From Diphasiastrum complanatum (lineage: Eukaryota > Streptophyta > Lycopodiopsida > Lycopodiales > Lycopodiaceae), in contig CM055096.1 in assembly GCA_029204225.1 (NCBI GenBank), positions 73,476,919 to 73,540,918 of the forward strand: a stretch of 64,000 bases of DNA. The letters run 5' to 3'. Under the pieces are notes generated by a model. That model did not search any database. It had not been told where the DNA came from and worked only from the letters and a program-made list of their open reading frames with translations. Positions 1-12,568 of this stretch are shown here, piece by piece. The position numbers and the translations under genes were made by a program. Within the stretch, counting starts at the first letter, position 1; every line of letters starts with the position of its first letter.

Positions 1-868
1 ATCTTGTAGGATATGACAGCAATTCGTCATACTACAGAGTCTATATGCCAGAGACAAACACTGTGAAGACATTTAGAGATGTCAAATTTGATGAGAGCAA
101 ATCAATGGCCAATGATGATCCTGTCAATTATGAAGTTCTTGAAAGACAGTACTATGATCTGCCAACTGTGGAGAGCAAAGGACGAACACGAAGATGAAAA
201 TGTTTGAGTCGCTTCGTATTCGAATGACAAATAAGACGAAGAAAGTTTCGAGAGGCAGCCTACTGCTAAAGGACCAGTAAACCGAAATGGTTTCGGACCT
301 AGCAAAGCAGACAAAGGCAAAGGCATTGTAGTTCCAGGAGGATCTCCTAGAAGGTCGACAAGACAACGAAGAGCGCCAGCAAGATATGTGCCAGACAGCT
401 CTGCTTCTACATCACAAACATTCGAGGAGGCAGTTGAATGTCCTGAGAAGGACAAATTGATCCAAGCCATGAATGAGGAGATGGAATCCATGAGGAAGAA
501 CCAGGTATGGACGGTGAAGCCATTACCAAATAAGAGAAAGGCTGTAAAATGCAAATGGGTATACAAGCTAAAGTATGGTCTCAAAGTATAATTCAAGACT
601 TGTAGCGAAGGGATTTTCTCAAAGATATGGTATTGACTATTATGAGACCTTCTCTCTTGCCGTGAAACATTCGTCCCTACATTTACTATTTGCATATGCA
701 ACTGCTTATGACCTCAGGACTCACATTGTGGATGAGAACACAGCATTCTTGCATGGTGAGCTGGACGAAGAGGTCTACATGGATCAATCCCCAGGATATG
801 TCTCGAATTCACTTCCTACTTATGCATGCAGAATTCATAGGAGTATCTATGGTCTGAAGCAGTCAGCG
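1..868 (+). pseudogene. Copia family X fragment: integrase C-terminus to N-terminal reverse transcriptase
   Basis: This is a decayed Ty1/copia polyprotein piece cut off by the window start. The first ~170 bases read as the integrase C-terminal region (GYDSNSSYYRVY, then DVKFDES). A degenerate linker follows, and then the start of the reverse transcriptase at 388-591 (FEEAVECPEKDKLIQAM, NQVWTVKPLPNKRKAVKCKW). The frame shifts near 575-590 and continues as RLVAKGFSQRYGIDYYETFS to YGLKQSA at about 868. The protein is closest to the family X element on the minus strand at 27272-33179, which has the same FEEAVD..KD.WIQAM region. It ends abruptly at a junction with family Y sequence. It is non-functional. 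Confidence 0.85.
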
Positions 869-2257
869 CTCGACTTGTCGCCAAAGGATTTTCTCAGGTA
901 TACAATGTCGATTACACTGAGACCTTCAGTCCAGTAGTCAAGCATTCTTCCATTCGACTTTTATTATCATTTGCCGCTGCAGCAGGTTTGGAAATACATC
1001 AAATGGATGTACAGACAACATATCTTAATCGAGTTATTAAAGAAGACATTTACATGGTGCAACTCGAAGGTTATATTATCGAAGGTAAACACAATCATGT
1101 ATGCAGAATCCATAAGGCACTTTATGGCTTGAAGCAATCTACTCGAGCATGGTTTCAGAGGACCAATACTCTCCTTATTGATCATGGCTACACACCAAGA
1201 TCTTCAGATTTGAATATTTACTTCAAGACAGTGCAATAGTATTTTATCATTATCACCTTATACGTAGATGACACATTGCTCTTCGACAACAATATCGATC
1301 TGATAAAGAAGACAAGACAGTGCTATCTTCTGAATTCGACATGATTCATCTGGGCAAAACTCATTTTTGCCTAGGAATACAAATTCACAGAGACATAAAT
1401 CAAAAGTTGCTCTACATTACTTAGCAGAGGTACATCTACAATATGTTACTCAGATATAATCTGATTAATTGCAAATTGGCTCTCTCACCAATGGAACCAA
1501 GTCTCAAATTGTCAAAGGACCAGTGTCTGCAAACAATCGAAGAGAAGGAGTAGATGCGTGAGTATCCTTATCATTCGATAATATGGTCTCTTATATACGC
1601 AACGATTTGTACTAGGCCAAACATAGCTTTTGAAATCAGCTCCCGAAGTCAGTTTATGACTAACCTTGGTATAACACGTTGAAAGGCTCTTATCAAAGTC
1701 GTGAGATATCTTTGAGCTACTATGGACTTTTGCATTTGTTGTGGAGTACTCGACAACGACAAACTCAATTTACTCAGTGGTTACACAGATGCAAGTTGGT
1801 AGGAGATATAGACACTCGTAAATCCACTTTTGGATTTACATTCTTCCTCAACAATGGTCTTATTTCTTGGAACAGCCGCAAGCAATCTTCGATAGCTCTA
1901 TCTTCTTCAAAATCAGAGTATATCGCAGCCTCACAAGCCACAAAGAAATCAATTTGGTTGAGAAACTTACTTTCAGATATCAGTCTGAATCAATATGCTC
2001 CGACATTATTATTTTGTGATAATCAAAGTGCCATCACCTTGTCAGCCAACCCTAGATTTCATTCTAGGAGTAAGCACATTGAACTCAAGTATCACTTTGT
2101 CAAAAGCAAAGTTCTCGACAAAGAGGTCATATTGCAGTATTGTCGAACACAAGATATGACAGTTGATATTTTTACCAAAGCATTAAGCTTGGATACACAC
2201 AGAAAGTTCTGTGCAGAACTAAGCCTAAAGGTCAAGGCATTCATGGATTCAGATTAA
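869..2257 (+). pseudogene. Copia family Y fragment: reverse transcriptase and RNase H
   Basis: From about 869 the sequence restarts inside a second copia reverse transcriptase (RLVAKGFSQ again, then DYTETFSPVVKHSSIRLLL, EIHQMDVQTTYLN and HVCRIHKALYGLKQS). The catalytic stretch reads TLYVDDTLLF near 1255-1285 but is split by a stop at 1237-1239 and by frameshifts. RNase H runs from about 1679 to 2257 (GDIDTRKSTFGFTFFLNNG, SSSKSEYIAASQATKKSIWLRNLL, CDNQSAI). It closely resembles the minus-strand family Y element at 8747-14931. The ORF stops just before a polypurine stretch and the LTR at 2265, so this is the 3' end of an element. Confidence 0.88.
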
Positions 2258-2264
2258 GAAAAAG

Positions 2265-3304
2265 TGTTAGATTATTCTCCTAATAATCGACTAATTGACA
2301 TTTTAATCTTTGTCCAACTTTTATTCAGGCCTACAGATTTCTTTGTGTTTCTACACAGTCTGCAGAACTATTCGGAAATGGCTCTGAGTGTCGGCATTTT
2401 TGGGATTTTCTCTCACTTTGACTTTTTTTGCAAAATGCCAGATGCTTCGAATGTTAAGAAAATAACTTTGGCAAAGACCTTCGTGTTTTTTGCATTTTTC
2501 GCATGACAGTGTATGTTCATTTCTACAGAGTGACAGTTTGCGTTCAAATCTGCAGACAGATTGTTTACGACCAAAGCCACCGACTTGCATTAATTCATCA
2601 ACAAGTAATTTATGAGAAGTCCTAACTGGATGGATGCCAGCACATCACAACCAACTGGATGACGCATTTGACGACCTAATTGCTTAGTATGAATAGTTGT
2701 GAATATTTCTATATCTCAAGCATGAAACTTAATCATCAAATATTGAATAGATAGCTCTCTCTCTTAAGCCTGTGAGCTTGAACACTCCTAAGCAATTTAG
2801 CTCAGTTCTTTAGAGTTTATTTAGAGTTTGCTATTGCGCTTACAGCTTATTAGCGAAGTGTTTAATTCAGACAAAGCTACAATTACTCAGAGATAGCTCA
2901 GAGCATGTGGTTTTGATCTGCAATTCCTTTGTATTCATTTCCATTCTGATTTGCTTCTTTTACTGCATCAATCTATCCTTTATTGCATTCCATATCATGT
3001 CAGTATGAATGCTTCTCTGTTATTCTTTTGTAACTGATAATCTCTTATTATTTCTCTGATAATTCAATGCTTTAAGGTTTGGCTATGTAATTACTGTAGT
3101 ACTAGTGATTTCAAAGTTAGTTACTATAAGATCGAACGTGATTTCTATCAATATTGTTTTGTTCAAAATTGATAGGCGTAGTCATGCATAGAGAAAGAGG
3201 AAGATAGTTTATTCCACTGCGCACGATAAGTTTTTATTCTTGTCGTTCAAATTCTTTTTATTTGAGTCTATTTGATTCTATCTTTCACACACCTCTTTCC
3301 AACA
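2265..3304 (+). repeat. Family Y copia 3' LTR
   Basis: The repeat begins TGTTAGATTATTCTC directly after a purine-rich stretch (aagaaaaag) and ends TTTCCAACA, giving the usual TG...CA ends over about 1,040 bp. Read in the opposite direction, the LTRs at 8747-9984 and 13819-14931 share its start, its (CT)n position near 2755-2763 and its end. No 5' LTR of this copy lies in the window. Confidence 0.8.
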
Positions 3305-3849
3305 CCCAAGAGAGGGCAAGAGCTATGAAGGGTACAACGGCCACAAATAGCCAAGGAATAGGAACATAGATAGATTTACACTTCCCTTTCATTTTCTAGG
3401 ATTTAATATAGATTTTGTCCTCTGATCAGACATAGCTTAGGCTTTGAAAGAGGTAGTCAGTGACAACTGCCACTTCTCTTGTCAAAGTGATTAGTTTTCA
3501 ATATTTACCTCACCTTCCTCACCGTTGGATCAATTTTCGACCTCTCCATACTACAACAAAGTCAATCTTTCCTTTTCACTTGCCCATAGCACTCTTAGCA
3601 TAAGTGGATCTGCTAGAAAGGTGGCAAAATAAGAGCAACATAAAATTTTGGCGTCGTTGCTTTCCATTCACTTATCTAGTTTTGCATTGTACTCACCTTA
3701 TCGCACGGTCTGCAAAATACATGAGAAATTTAATAGTCGAGTTCTTACATTTGCTCATGAGCTTACATTCTACAATCATTTATGGGTCTTTATGCTTGCT
3801 TGCATCGAATACTTCTACATAGCAATTATATCTTTGTTTATGTTTGTCT
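3305..3849. other. Unassigned flank between two family Y copies
   Basis: No coding region was recognised. The short reading frames here match nothing I know. The second half is AT-rich and may be diverged LTR sequence of the following family Y copy, but the similarity is too weak to assign. Confidence 0.3.
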
Positions 3850-4054
3850 ACAAAAACAATCTCATTGATTTTGATGATTTCAAAGTTAGAATCAAGTAGA
3901 ATTGAATGTGATGACTGTCATTGTAGTATTGTTCAAAATTTGATCGACGTAGTCATACATTGATGAAGGATCATTTCGTAGAGCCCAATAGTTGCATCTA
4001 TCGAATGCTTTACTATTTAGACATTGTTTCCTTCTTCCAACACGGTATCAAAGC
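3850..4054 (+). repeat. Decayed 5' LTR end and PBS of an old family Y copy
   Basis: Bases from about 3870 parallel the last part of the LTR at 2265-3304 (gatttcaaagttag, then the cgtagtcat box) and end CTTCCAACA at 4042. The next twelve bases, cggtatcaaagc (4043-4054), are a primer binding site for initiator tRNA-Met with two changes from the usual TGGTATCAGAGC. The LTR start cannot be placed. Confidence 0.65.
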
Positions 4055-4159
4055 ATATCTATATTACTTCCAATCATAGCGTTGCATGGTGTTAGTGTCT
4101 TGCTATTAATAAATACTATTATTCATTCTTAGGTCGATTATTGAGAGATTGACTTTCAA

Positions 4160-5953
4160 ATGGATTCACAAAGCAAAGTTGGCTTTACAATCGACAAGCT
4201 AATTTGATCCAATTATCATTTGTGAAAATTTAAGATGAAAATCGTTCTAATTGCCAATGTGTTGTGGGATGTTGTCACATGTATCAAAGTGAAATTTGAA
4301 GATGACACAACCAACTCTAAATGAAAAACAAAGGATGGTAAAGTTTTTGCATTAATCATTCTCAATATATCATATACACAAATTGGCCATGTATCTGAAG
4401 CTAAAACGTTAAACAAAGTATGATACATCCTGGTGAGCGCACTATATGATGTGAGGGACATGACTCCAAGTTGTATTTCAAAAGGAAATTATTCTCACTC
4501 AAGATGTTTGATGATGATTTGTTTCAGAATCATGTTAACCAATTTAAAAATCTCTTGCGGCAGATGGTAGCTATCGGATCAACTATCGACGATAAAAAAA
4601 CAATCATGACATTGTTATCGAGTCTGCCACCTACATACAAAAATTGAGTGATGATCATAATGACACACTCATATTTAACTCTCTCTAGAGTAATCACTAT
4701 GTTGTTGTAAAAAGACAATTGAAGAAGTGTAGACAACTCTTTGAATTTGGTATTGCATGCTCTATTTGTGAACAAAGAAGCATCATAAAAAAATGTGTAT
4801 CAAATCAGAAGCCGACACAAAGTCGAGAGCAATTATCGAATCCATAGTAAAAGAAGATGTTTTATAAATACTGCATTGCCCTAATCATGAAATTTAGGAT
4901 TGCAAATTTTTGAAAGCGAAGAATGCCAACAATAAACTACTGGATCAACAGACAAATGTAGTTGCAATAACATCTCAATCTCCCATTCAAGACATGAACG
5001 AAGGAGCATTTATGGTCAAAGATCAGAAGGTGCAAGTCGATAATGCTTGGTTTGTTTTCTTATGGAGCTACTTAACACATGACGAATCATTGTGAACATT
5101 TCAAATCCATCTTACAGTACCAAGAAATTTGTTCATCTTGGCGATGATAGAAAAACCAGTGTCCTTAGATGAAAGAAGAGGAGGAGTAGATGTGTAAGGA
5201 CACTTATCGTCTATAGAATTAGGGTATATCATTTTTTCTCAAGCGACAAAACAAGCAGTGTGGTTGAGAAACCTATTATCAGACATTAGTCTGAAATACT
5301 ATAACGGATTCCTAAAAATATATTCTTGATTCGACTAAAAAGGCCTTCTAGTATGCTTTATATACTACACTCTGGCATGCCAGAGGGTTGATAGTTCGAT
5401 AGTCAAAATCATAAACTAAATAATGTTTATACATATGAGCAATCAGCAGCAATAAAATCAAAGAAATGATTATCAGTCTCATTCATCTCCCAGAAGATCA
5501 ACAAGAGGTCACAAATCACCTAATAGGTCCATCGATGAATTTGCTTGTTATCTCATTTGAGAGCCGACTACTATCAAAAAAGCACTCAGTTAGTTAGACT
5601 CTGATCTATGGAGAGAAGCTATGGATATAGATTATTCATCTCTAATCAAGAACCAGACTTAGACTATTGTCAAATTACCTACAAGCAAAAATGTAGTTGA
5701 TTGCAAATGGATATTGAAGATCAAATACAAAGCGGATGAAAGTATCTATCGAAGGAAAGCTTGACTTGTCAACTAATAAAACATGGAAAACAAATGTTGT
5801 CCTTAGAATTCGACATGACAGATTTGGGTGAAGCTCATTACTATCTTAGTCTTCAAATCCAAAGAGATAGAGAGCAAAGGTTGATTTACATTACTCAACA
5901 AAGGTACATTTACAATATGCTAATCAAATCTGATCTAATGAATTGCAAGTAAG
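4160..5953 (+). pseudogene. Old family Y copia body, left part
   Basis: This is a heavily broken gag-pol. The gag begins at 4160 (MDSQSKVGFTIDKL) and can be followed through FALIILNISYTQIGH, with stops and a frameshift. A zinc-knuckle and linker region lies near 4860-5090. Around 5160-5330 short polyprotein pieces are out of order, and an RNase H-like stretch (VVEKPIIRH-like) precedes reverse transcriptase sequence at 5470-5953. The last piece, 5761-5951, reads LSLEFDMTDLGEAHYYLSLQIQ and ends at LMNCK, where the LTR of element T interrupts it. The continuation lies at 17274-17655. Confidence 0.75.
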
Positions 5954-6224
5954 TGTTAGAAGTCATGATAAACTTCATTGTTACACTTCTTGATTATTGT
6001 TCACAACGTGACAGCTATTACCAGCTGTAACTAGCTGTAGGCTAGTCTAGTAGTCTACTCTTGGGTTTTCTCTCTCTATTACAGTTCAGGGTTTATTTGT
6101 ACATTTTACATTTAGTATGCAATACAGTGTAATAGAGTTTTGAGTGAGAGTGTGTGTTCTTCTTCCGCCTTCTTTGGTGATTGCTTATGGTGAATGCTTG
6201 ATGTTGCTTATCTGATTATTAACA
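5954..6224 (+). repeat. 5' LTR of copia element T
   Basis: The LTR is 271 bp, starting TGTTAGAAGTCATGAT and ending CTGATTATTAACA. The initiator tRNA-Met primer site follows immediately at 6225. The first ~140 bp recur at 17135-17273 as a truncated 3' LTR. It interrupts the family Y reverse transcriptase. Confidence 0.9.
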
Positions 6225-6240
6225 TGGTATCAGAGCTGCG
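6225..6240 (+). promoter_or_regulatory. Primer binding site of element T
   Basis: tggtatcagagctgcg directly follows the LTR end and matches the complement of the plant initiator tRNA-Met 3' end, the usual copia primer. Confidence 0.9.
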
Positions 6241-6329
6241 ATAGTCATGTGTGCCTGATCAGTGGATACAACTTGTCATAGGCTTCGCAATGAAGTGATA
6301 AAGTCCTTCACATGAGGTGAAAGCTGGGA

Positions 6330-6777
6330 GAGACAAAAACGGCTAGAAGGAATCCTTCCTTGGTGTATTCTGCAGGCTTTGGAGCTCAGAATCATAAGTG
6401 GGGAACGAAGACATCGTCCCAGAGGCATCAGAAAGGCCAGGGCAGCAAGATTGAAAATCTGTTGAGTGGGCAGACTTTTACAATACTTCCTAGCTTTTGT
6501 GAAAAGTGCCATTTGTGAGAGAGGTTGTCAAGAAATCTCTCATTGTATGTTTGAGACAAAAACGACTAGAAATAATCCTTCCTTAGTGTATTCTGTAGGT
6601 TTTGGAGCTCAGAATCATCAGTGGGGAACGAAGACATAGTTCCATAGGCATCAGAAAGGCCAGGGCAGCAAGATTGAAAATCTGTTGAGTGGGTAGACTT
6701 TTACAATACTTCCTAGATTTTGTGAAAAGTGCCATTTGTGAGAGAGGTTTGTCAAGAAATCTCTCATTGTATGTTTG
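6330..6777 (+). repeat. 223-bp tandem duplication in the leader of element T
   Basis: Two direct copies (6330-6552 and 6553-6777) both begin gagacaaaaacg and end in tctcattgtatgtttga. They differ at scattered bases. They lie between the primer site and gag, in the transcribed leader. Confidence 0.9.
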
Positions 6778-7200
6778 ATCACACTAGACATTCTAGTATT
6801 GCCATTCAGAGTTTATGAGGCTTCATACTTTTCACATTACTGATTTTTGCCTTTTGAGCGATCACACACTTTGAAATCATTGCAAAGAGGAGGCGGCGTA
6901 GCCGTCGCGCCCAAGTGGGAAAATTAGAATATTCCCTCCAAAAATTCTAATATTCCCTCTACTTTTCATCTTGAGCGGTCGTACACCCTCACGCCGAACC
7001 GATATCGCATATCCATACCAATATTGGATCAACGTGCGCGAGCCCAAGAAGGTTCCGAGTGGTAGTACACCCACGTGCTGAACCGATATCATGTGTACAA
7101 TCGAGAATATACAGTCTTGTGGTGTGATAAATTTGGAGACAAGTTGTGTGCTCAGATTGAGCCATTTTTTTTTCTGCAATCCGGACTCATCTATCCAGTA

Positions 7201-8203
7201 ATGGCAACTCTAGGCAAGAGCGTCCTCAATGAGTCAAGCAAATTGGAAGGAAACGACAACTATGCAGTTTGGAAATTCAAACTGAAAAATATTTTGATTG
7301 AAAAGGAGCTATGGGAGATCGTGATAGGTGAAGAGACAAGGCCAGTGATTGAAGAAGATCAGCGGGCATTTGACAGGAGAAAACGGAAAGCACAAAATGT
7401 CATCAACTTATCAGTTAGAGATGCAATTATTCCCCTACATTTCGGATTCAAAAGGACCAAAAGAAGCATGGGATACATTGAAGGCATTGTTTGAGACCAC
7501 AAACACATATCGAGTGCTATTCCTAAAGACGAAGCTACACACATTGCGGATGGATGATGGTGCAACTATTGTTGATCATCTACTGAAGATCAAAGAGATT
7601 CGTGACCAATTAGCAGCAATTGGAGAGCGAGTACAAGATCATGAGATCGTGCAGTTGACATTGAATAGTCTGAGTGAGTCACATCAGATGTTTGTGACAA
7701 GTATAGCTACAAGAGAGAATCTTCCAACCTATGAAGAACTAGGTGGATTGCTTTTGTACGAAGAGCAACGTCAAGAGAACTTGAATCATCGTAACAGGGG
7801 CTATGATCAAGCTCTTGTAGTTAGAGGACGAGAATGAAGATTTGGCCATGGAAGGTATCAATCGAGAGGTGGAAACTCAAATTGTGGATCGTCCCAACAA
7901 TTTCAAGAACAATCCAATGATGGTTTGAATCGGGATAATTGGAATCAAGGCCGAGGTCAGGGATGCGGCTATTCCAGGCAAAATAAACCTAGAAATTGTA
8001 GGTACTGCAACAAACCTGGCTATTGGGAGCATGAATGCTTCAAGAAACAGAAGGAGATAGAACAAAGAAAAGGAAAATGGCAAATGGACAATTATGCTGA
8101 TCCACATCAATTTGATGATAATTATCATAAAGACAATTATGCTGATCAACATCAATACGATGATGATCAATATGAAGATGATACAATCTACTATATGTTG
8201 GGA
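7201..8203 (+). pseudogene. Copia T gag
   Basis: Gag forms the capsid particle around the retrotransposon RNA. The start at 7201 gives MATLGKSVLNESSKLEGN, then YAVWKFKLKNILIEKELWEIV, the UBN2-type gag fold. A frameshift near 7430 moves the frame to that of 7349-7837 (SDSKGPKEAWDTLKALFETT), which stops at 7835-7837. After the stop the same frame gives a CCHC knuckle, CRYCNKPGYWEHEC, near 7999-8040. An Asp/Tyr/His-rich tail (DNYADPHQFDDNYHKDNYAD) follows. The copy cannot make full Gag without readthrough and frame correction. Confidence 0.88.
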
Positions 8204-8746
8204 CAATGGCTGATCAACAACTCAAGGTTGAGTTTGACAGCGACAAATGTCTTGTCAAAGACATCAAGAATCACTACAAAGTGATTGCTACAAGAGCTAG
8301 AGTCAACGAAAAATCAGCTCTACAAATTGAATGCGAGATCTTTTACTCAAACTATGGTAAGCACTGTTGACAGTCGAAGTGATTTTTGGCAACAATGATT
8401 TGGTCATATTAGTGCTCAAAGTTTACAGATTCTCAAAAGAGGTAATCTAGTTATTGGATTGCCTGATATTTTTTTTGAAGGAAAAATCTGTGAAGGTTGC
8501 ATTCGGGAAAACAACACAGAGAGAGGTTTTCCAAAAGTGGAGCAAGGAGAGCCAATGGCATCCTAGATTTAGTCCATATTGATCTATGTGGACCTATGGA
8601 GACTAGATCTCTTAGTGGCTACTATTACTTTATTACCTTCATTGATGATTATAGCAGATGCATTTGGATTTATTTCATAAGCAAGAAATCATATGCTTTT
8701 GCTAAGTTCAGGGAATTCAAGGCATTAGTTGAAAAGATGTTGCATA
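8204..8746 (+). pseudogene. Copia T protease remnant and integrase N-terminal half
   Basis: Just after YYMLG the expected aspartic-protease active-site region is missing. Sequence resumes as LKVEFDSDKCLVKDIKNHYK, which normally lies downstream of it. Degenerate pre-integrase sequence follows. The integrase core starts at about 8570 (LVHIDLCGPMETRSLSGYYY, FITFIDDYSRCIWIYF), which contains the first catalytic Asp. The frame runs to FKALVEKMLH, where the family Y element at 8747 interrupts. The rest of the integrase is at 14934 onward. Confidence 0.85.
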
Positions 8747-9984
<1,238 letters not shown>

Positions 9985-9992
9985 CTCCCCCC
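9985..9992 (-). promoter_or_regulatory. Polypurine tract of Y3
   Basis: ctcccccc on the + strand (GGGGGGAG on the element strand) abuts the inner edge of the 3' LTR, the expected plus-strand primer position. Confidence 0.75.
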
Positions 9993-10059
9993 GAATCTGA
10001 ATCCTTGAATGCCTTGACTTTCAAACTTAGTTCTACATAGAATCTTTTGTGTGACTCCA

Positions 10060-11770
10060 AGCTTAATGCTTTTGTAAAAACATCTGTTGTCATATCTTGC
10101 GTTCTACATTACTACAATCTGACCTCTTCATTGAGAACTTTGCTTCTGACAAAATGATACTTCAGTTCAATGTGCTTACTCCTGGAATGAAATCTAGGGT
10201 TGGCTGATAAAGCGAGGGCACTTTGATTATCACAAAATAATATCGTCGGGGCATATTGGTTCAGACCGATATCTGAGAGAAAGTTTCTCAACCAAATTGC
10301 TTCTTTTGTAGTTTGAATGGATGCGATATACTCTGATTCAATTGAAGATAGAGCTATCGAAGATTGCTTGCGACTATTCCAGGAAACTAGACCATTGTTG
10401 AGAAAGAATGTAAATCCATAAGTGGATTTTTGAGTATCTACATCTCCTGCGCAACTCACATCTATGTAACCACGGAGTAAATTGAATTTGTCATTGTTGA
10501 CTGCTCCATAACAAATGCAAAAGTCCATAGTAGCTCGAAGATATCTTATGACTTTGATAAGAGCCTTTCAATGTGTTATACCAGGGTTAGTCATAAGCTG
10601 ACTGAGAGAGCTGACTGCAAAGCTATGTCTGGCCTGGTACAGTTCATGGCGTACATAAGAGATCCTATAATAGAATGGTAAGAATACTCACGCATCTGCT
10701 GCTTCTCATGAATTGTTTGGAGACACTGGTCCTTTGACAATTTGAGTCCTGGTTCCATTGGTGAGAGAGCTAACTTGCTATTCATCAGATTATATCTGAC
10801 TAACATGTTGTAGACGTACCTCTGTTGTGTAATGTAGACCACCTTTTGTTTTCTGTCTCTGTGAATTTGTATACCAAGGTAGAAATGAGCTTCGCCCAGA
10901 TCGATCATGTCGAATTCGGAAGATAGCATTGTCTTGGCTTCTTTTATCAAATCGGTACTGTTGCTGAAAAGCAATGTATCATCCACGTGCAAAGTGATAA
11001 TGATAAAAGACTGTTGCACTGCTTTGAAGTAAATGTTTGAATCTGAAGAGCTAAGTGTATAGTCATGATCAATAAGGAAAGTATTGATCTTTTGAAACCA
11101 TGCTCAAGCAGATTGCTTCAAGCCATAAAGTGCCTTAATGGAGTTTACACACATGATTGTGTTTACCCTCAATAATATAACCCTCGGGTTGCAGCATGTA
11201 GATGTCTTCTTTGATAACTCCATTGAGATATGCTGTATGTACATCCATTTGATGTATTTCCAAATCTATTGCAGCGACAAATGATAACAAGAGTTGAATA
11301 GAAGAATGGTTGACTACCGAACTAAAAGTCTCAGTGTAATCGATGTTGTATACCTGAGAAAATCCTCTGGCTACAAGTCGTGTCTTTCTCCTGTTGATGC
11401 TTCCGTCTGCGTTGTACTTGACTTTGAAAATCCATTTGCAATCAACTACGTTTCTGTTGGTAGGTAATTCGACGATTGTCCACGTCTGGTTCTTGATAAG
11501 AGATGAATACTCTTTATTTAATAGCTTCTTTCCATATATCTGAATTAGGCTGATTGAGTGCCTCTTGGATAGACGTCGGTTCCCGAAAAAGATAAGCTGC
11601 AGACTCGTTGATATACCGGTTAGGTGGTCTGCTAGTCCTTGAAGATCTTCTGGATAATACAAGAAGCTGATTATTTCCATCATATTGTAGTTGCTGATTT
11701 TTAACATCATCATCTTCTGATCCATCATTGATTTGTTTTTCATCAGGAGTAGAGGAGCTTGGACCTTCAA
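10060..11770 (-). pseudogene. Y3 reverse transcriptase and RNase H
   Basis: Reverse transcriptase starts near 11590 (REPTSIQEALNQP, then TWTIVELPTNRNVVDCKW and YKARLVARGFSQ-type sequence) and covers LEIHQMDVHTAYLNGVIKEDIYM. It breaks near 11135, where YGLKQSA is interrupted by a stop. The catalytic region reads ITLHVDDTLLFSNS near 10970-11010. Then come LGEAHFYLGIQIHRD and RPDIALQSALSVSL. RNase H continues at 10528-10112 (GDVDTQKSTYGFTFFLNNG, SSIESEYIASIQTTKEAIWLR, CDNQSALALSAN) and reaches the polypurine tract after a frame break. Several stops make it inactive. Confidence 0.88.
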
Positions 11771-12369
11771 TAGGAATAGTTGATTGAGGAACCGGAAGGT
11801 TCAAAGCGTCAGGAGAATCTGATAGGTCGGCTACATGGGGACTGCCCTCTTCTTTGAGGTCTGGAAACTGATCTTCGATAAAGATGACATCCCGGCTAGT
11901 GAATATCTTTGACTCGATGAGATTGAACAACTTGTAGGCTTGATCTGAGTTTGCCAGTTTGATCCTCATCATGCTCTTTGAAATGTCTGAATTTGATGAA
12001 AGCCTCTGAAATCTGTTTAATGAAATAAACAATTGTTCTTCTAGAAAATTCGTCAATAAAGGTAATGAAATACTTTGCATCTAGCAATGAGGGAGTTTGC
12101 ATAGGTCCACATATATCTATATGAACATCATCTAACAGATCTTTTGCTGCATGCATATGGTTTGATCTAAAAGGAATCCTAGCCTACTTTTCAAAGATAT
12201 AGCTATGACAGACAGGGAGATCGACCTTACCAGAAGGATAGGCGAGATCAAGAACCATGGATTGTCTGGACATGTTCATAATAGATGCATGATTCAACTG
12301 TTCTGAGTGATGATGCCATAGTAATGCTTTATTGACCAGAACAGAGGTTTTCAAGACTACTAGACTCAA
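11771..12369 (-). pseudogene. Y3 integrase, core deleted
   Basis: The zinc-binding N-terminus is partial. The core starts VHIDICGPMQTPSLLDAKYF, FITFIDEFSRR near 12020-12130 and carries the first catalytic Asp. After FRHFKEHDEDQTG the frame jumps to SDQAYKLFNLIESKIF, which belongs near the integrase C-terminus. The section that should hold the second Asp and the Glu of the DDE triad is missing. An Asp/Glu/Ser-rich linker follows. Confidence 0.82.
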
Positions 12370-12568
12370 AATAGCAATGTGCTAATATATAAGTAACCAT
12401 GTCTCTTTTCGAGTGCAAGGATCTTATTACTCCTATCATCAATTTTGTATTGATCGGAGTCGCGAATTCTACCTTATGACCTAAATATGTAATTCTACTC
12501 ACTGATAACAGATTTGTAGAGAGTTTAGGAACATATAAAACTTTTGCTAGTAGTTTGAATTGATCGTG

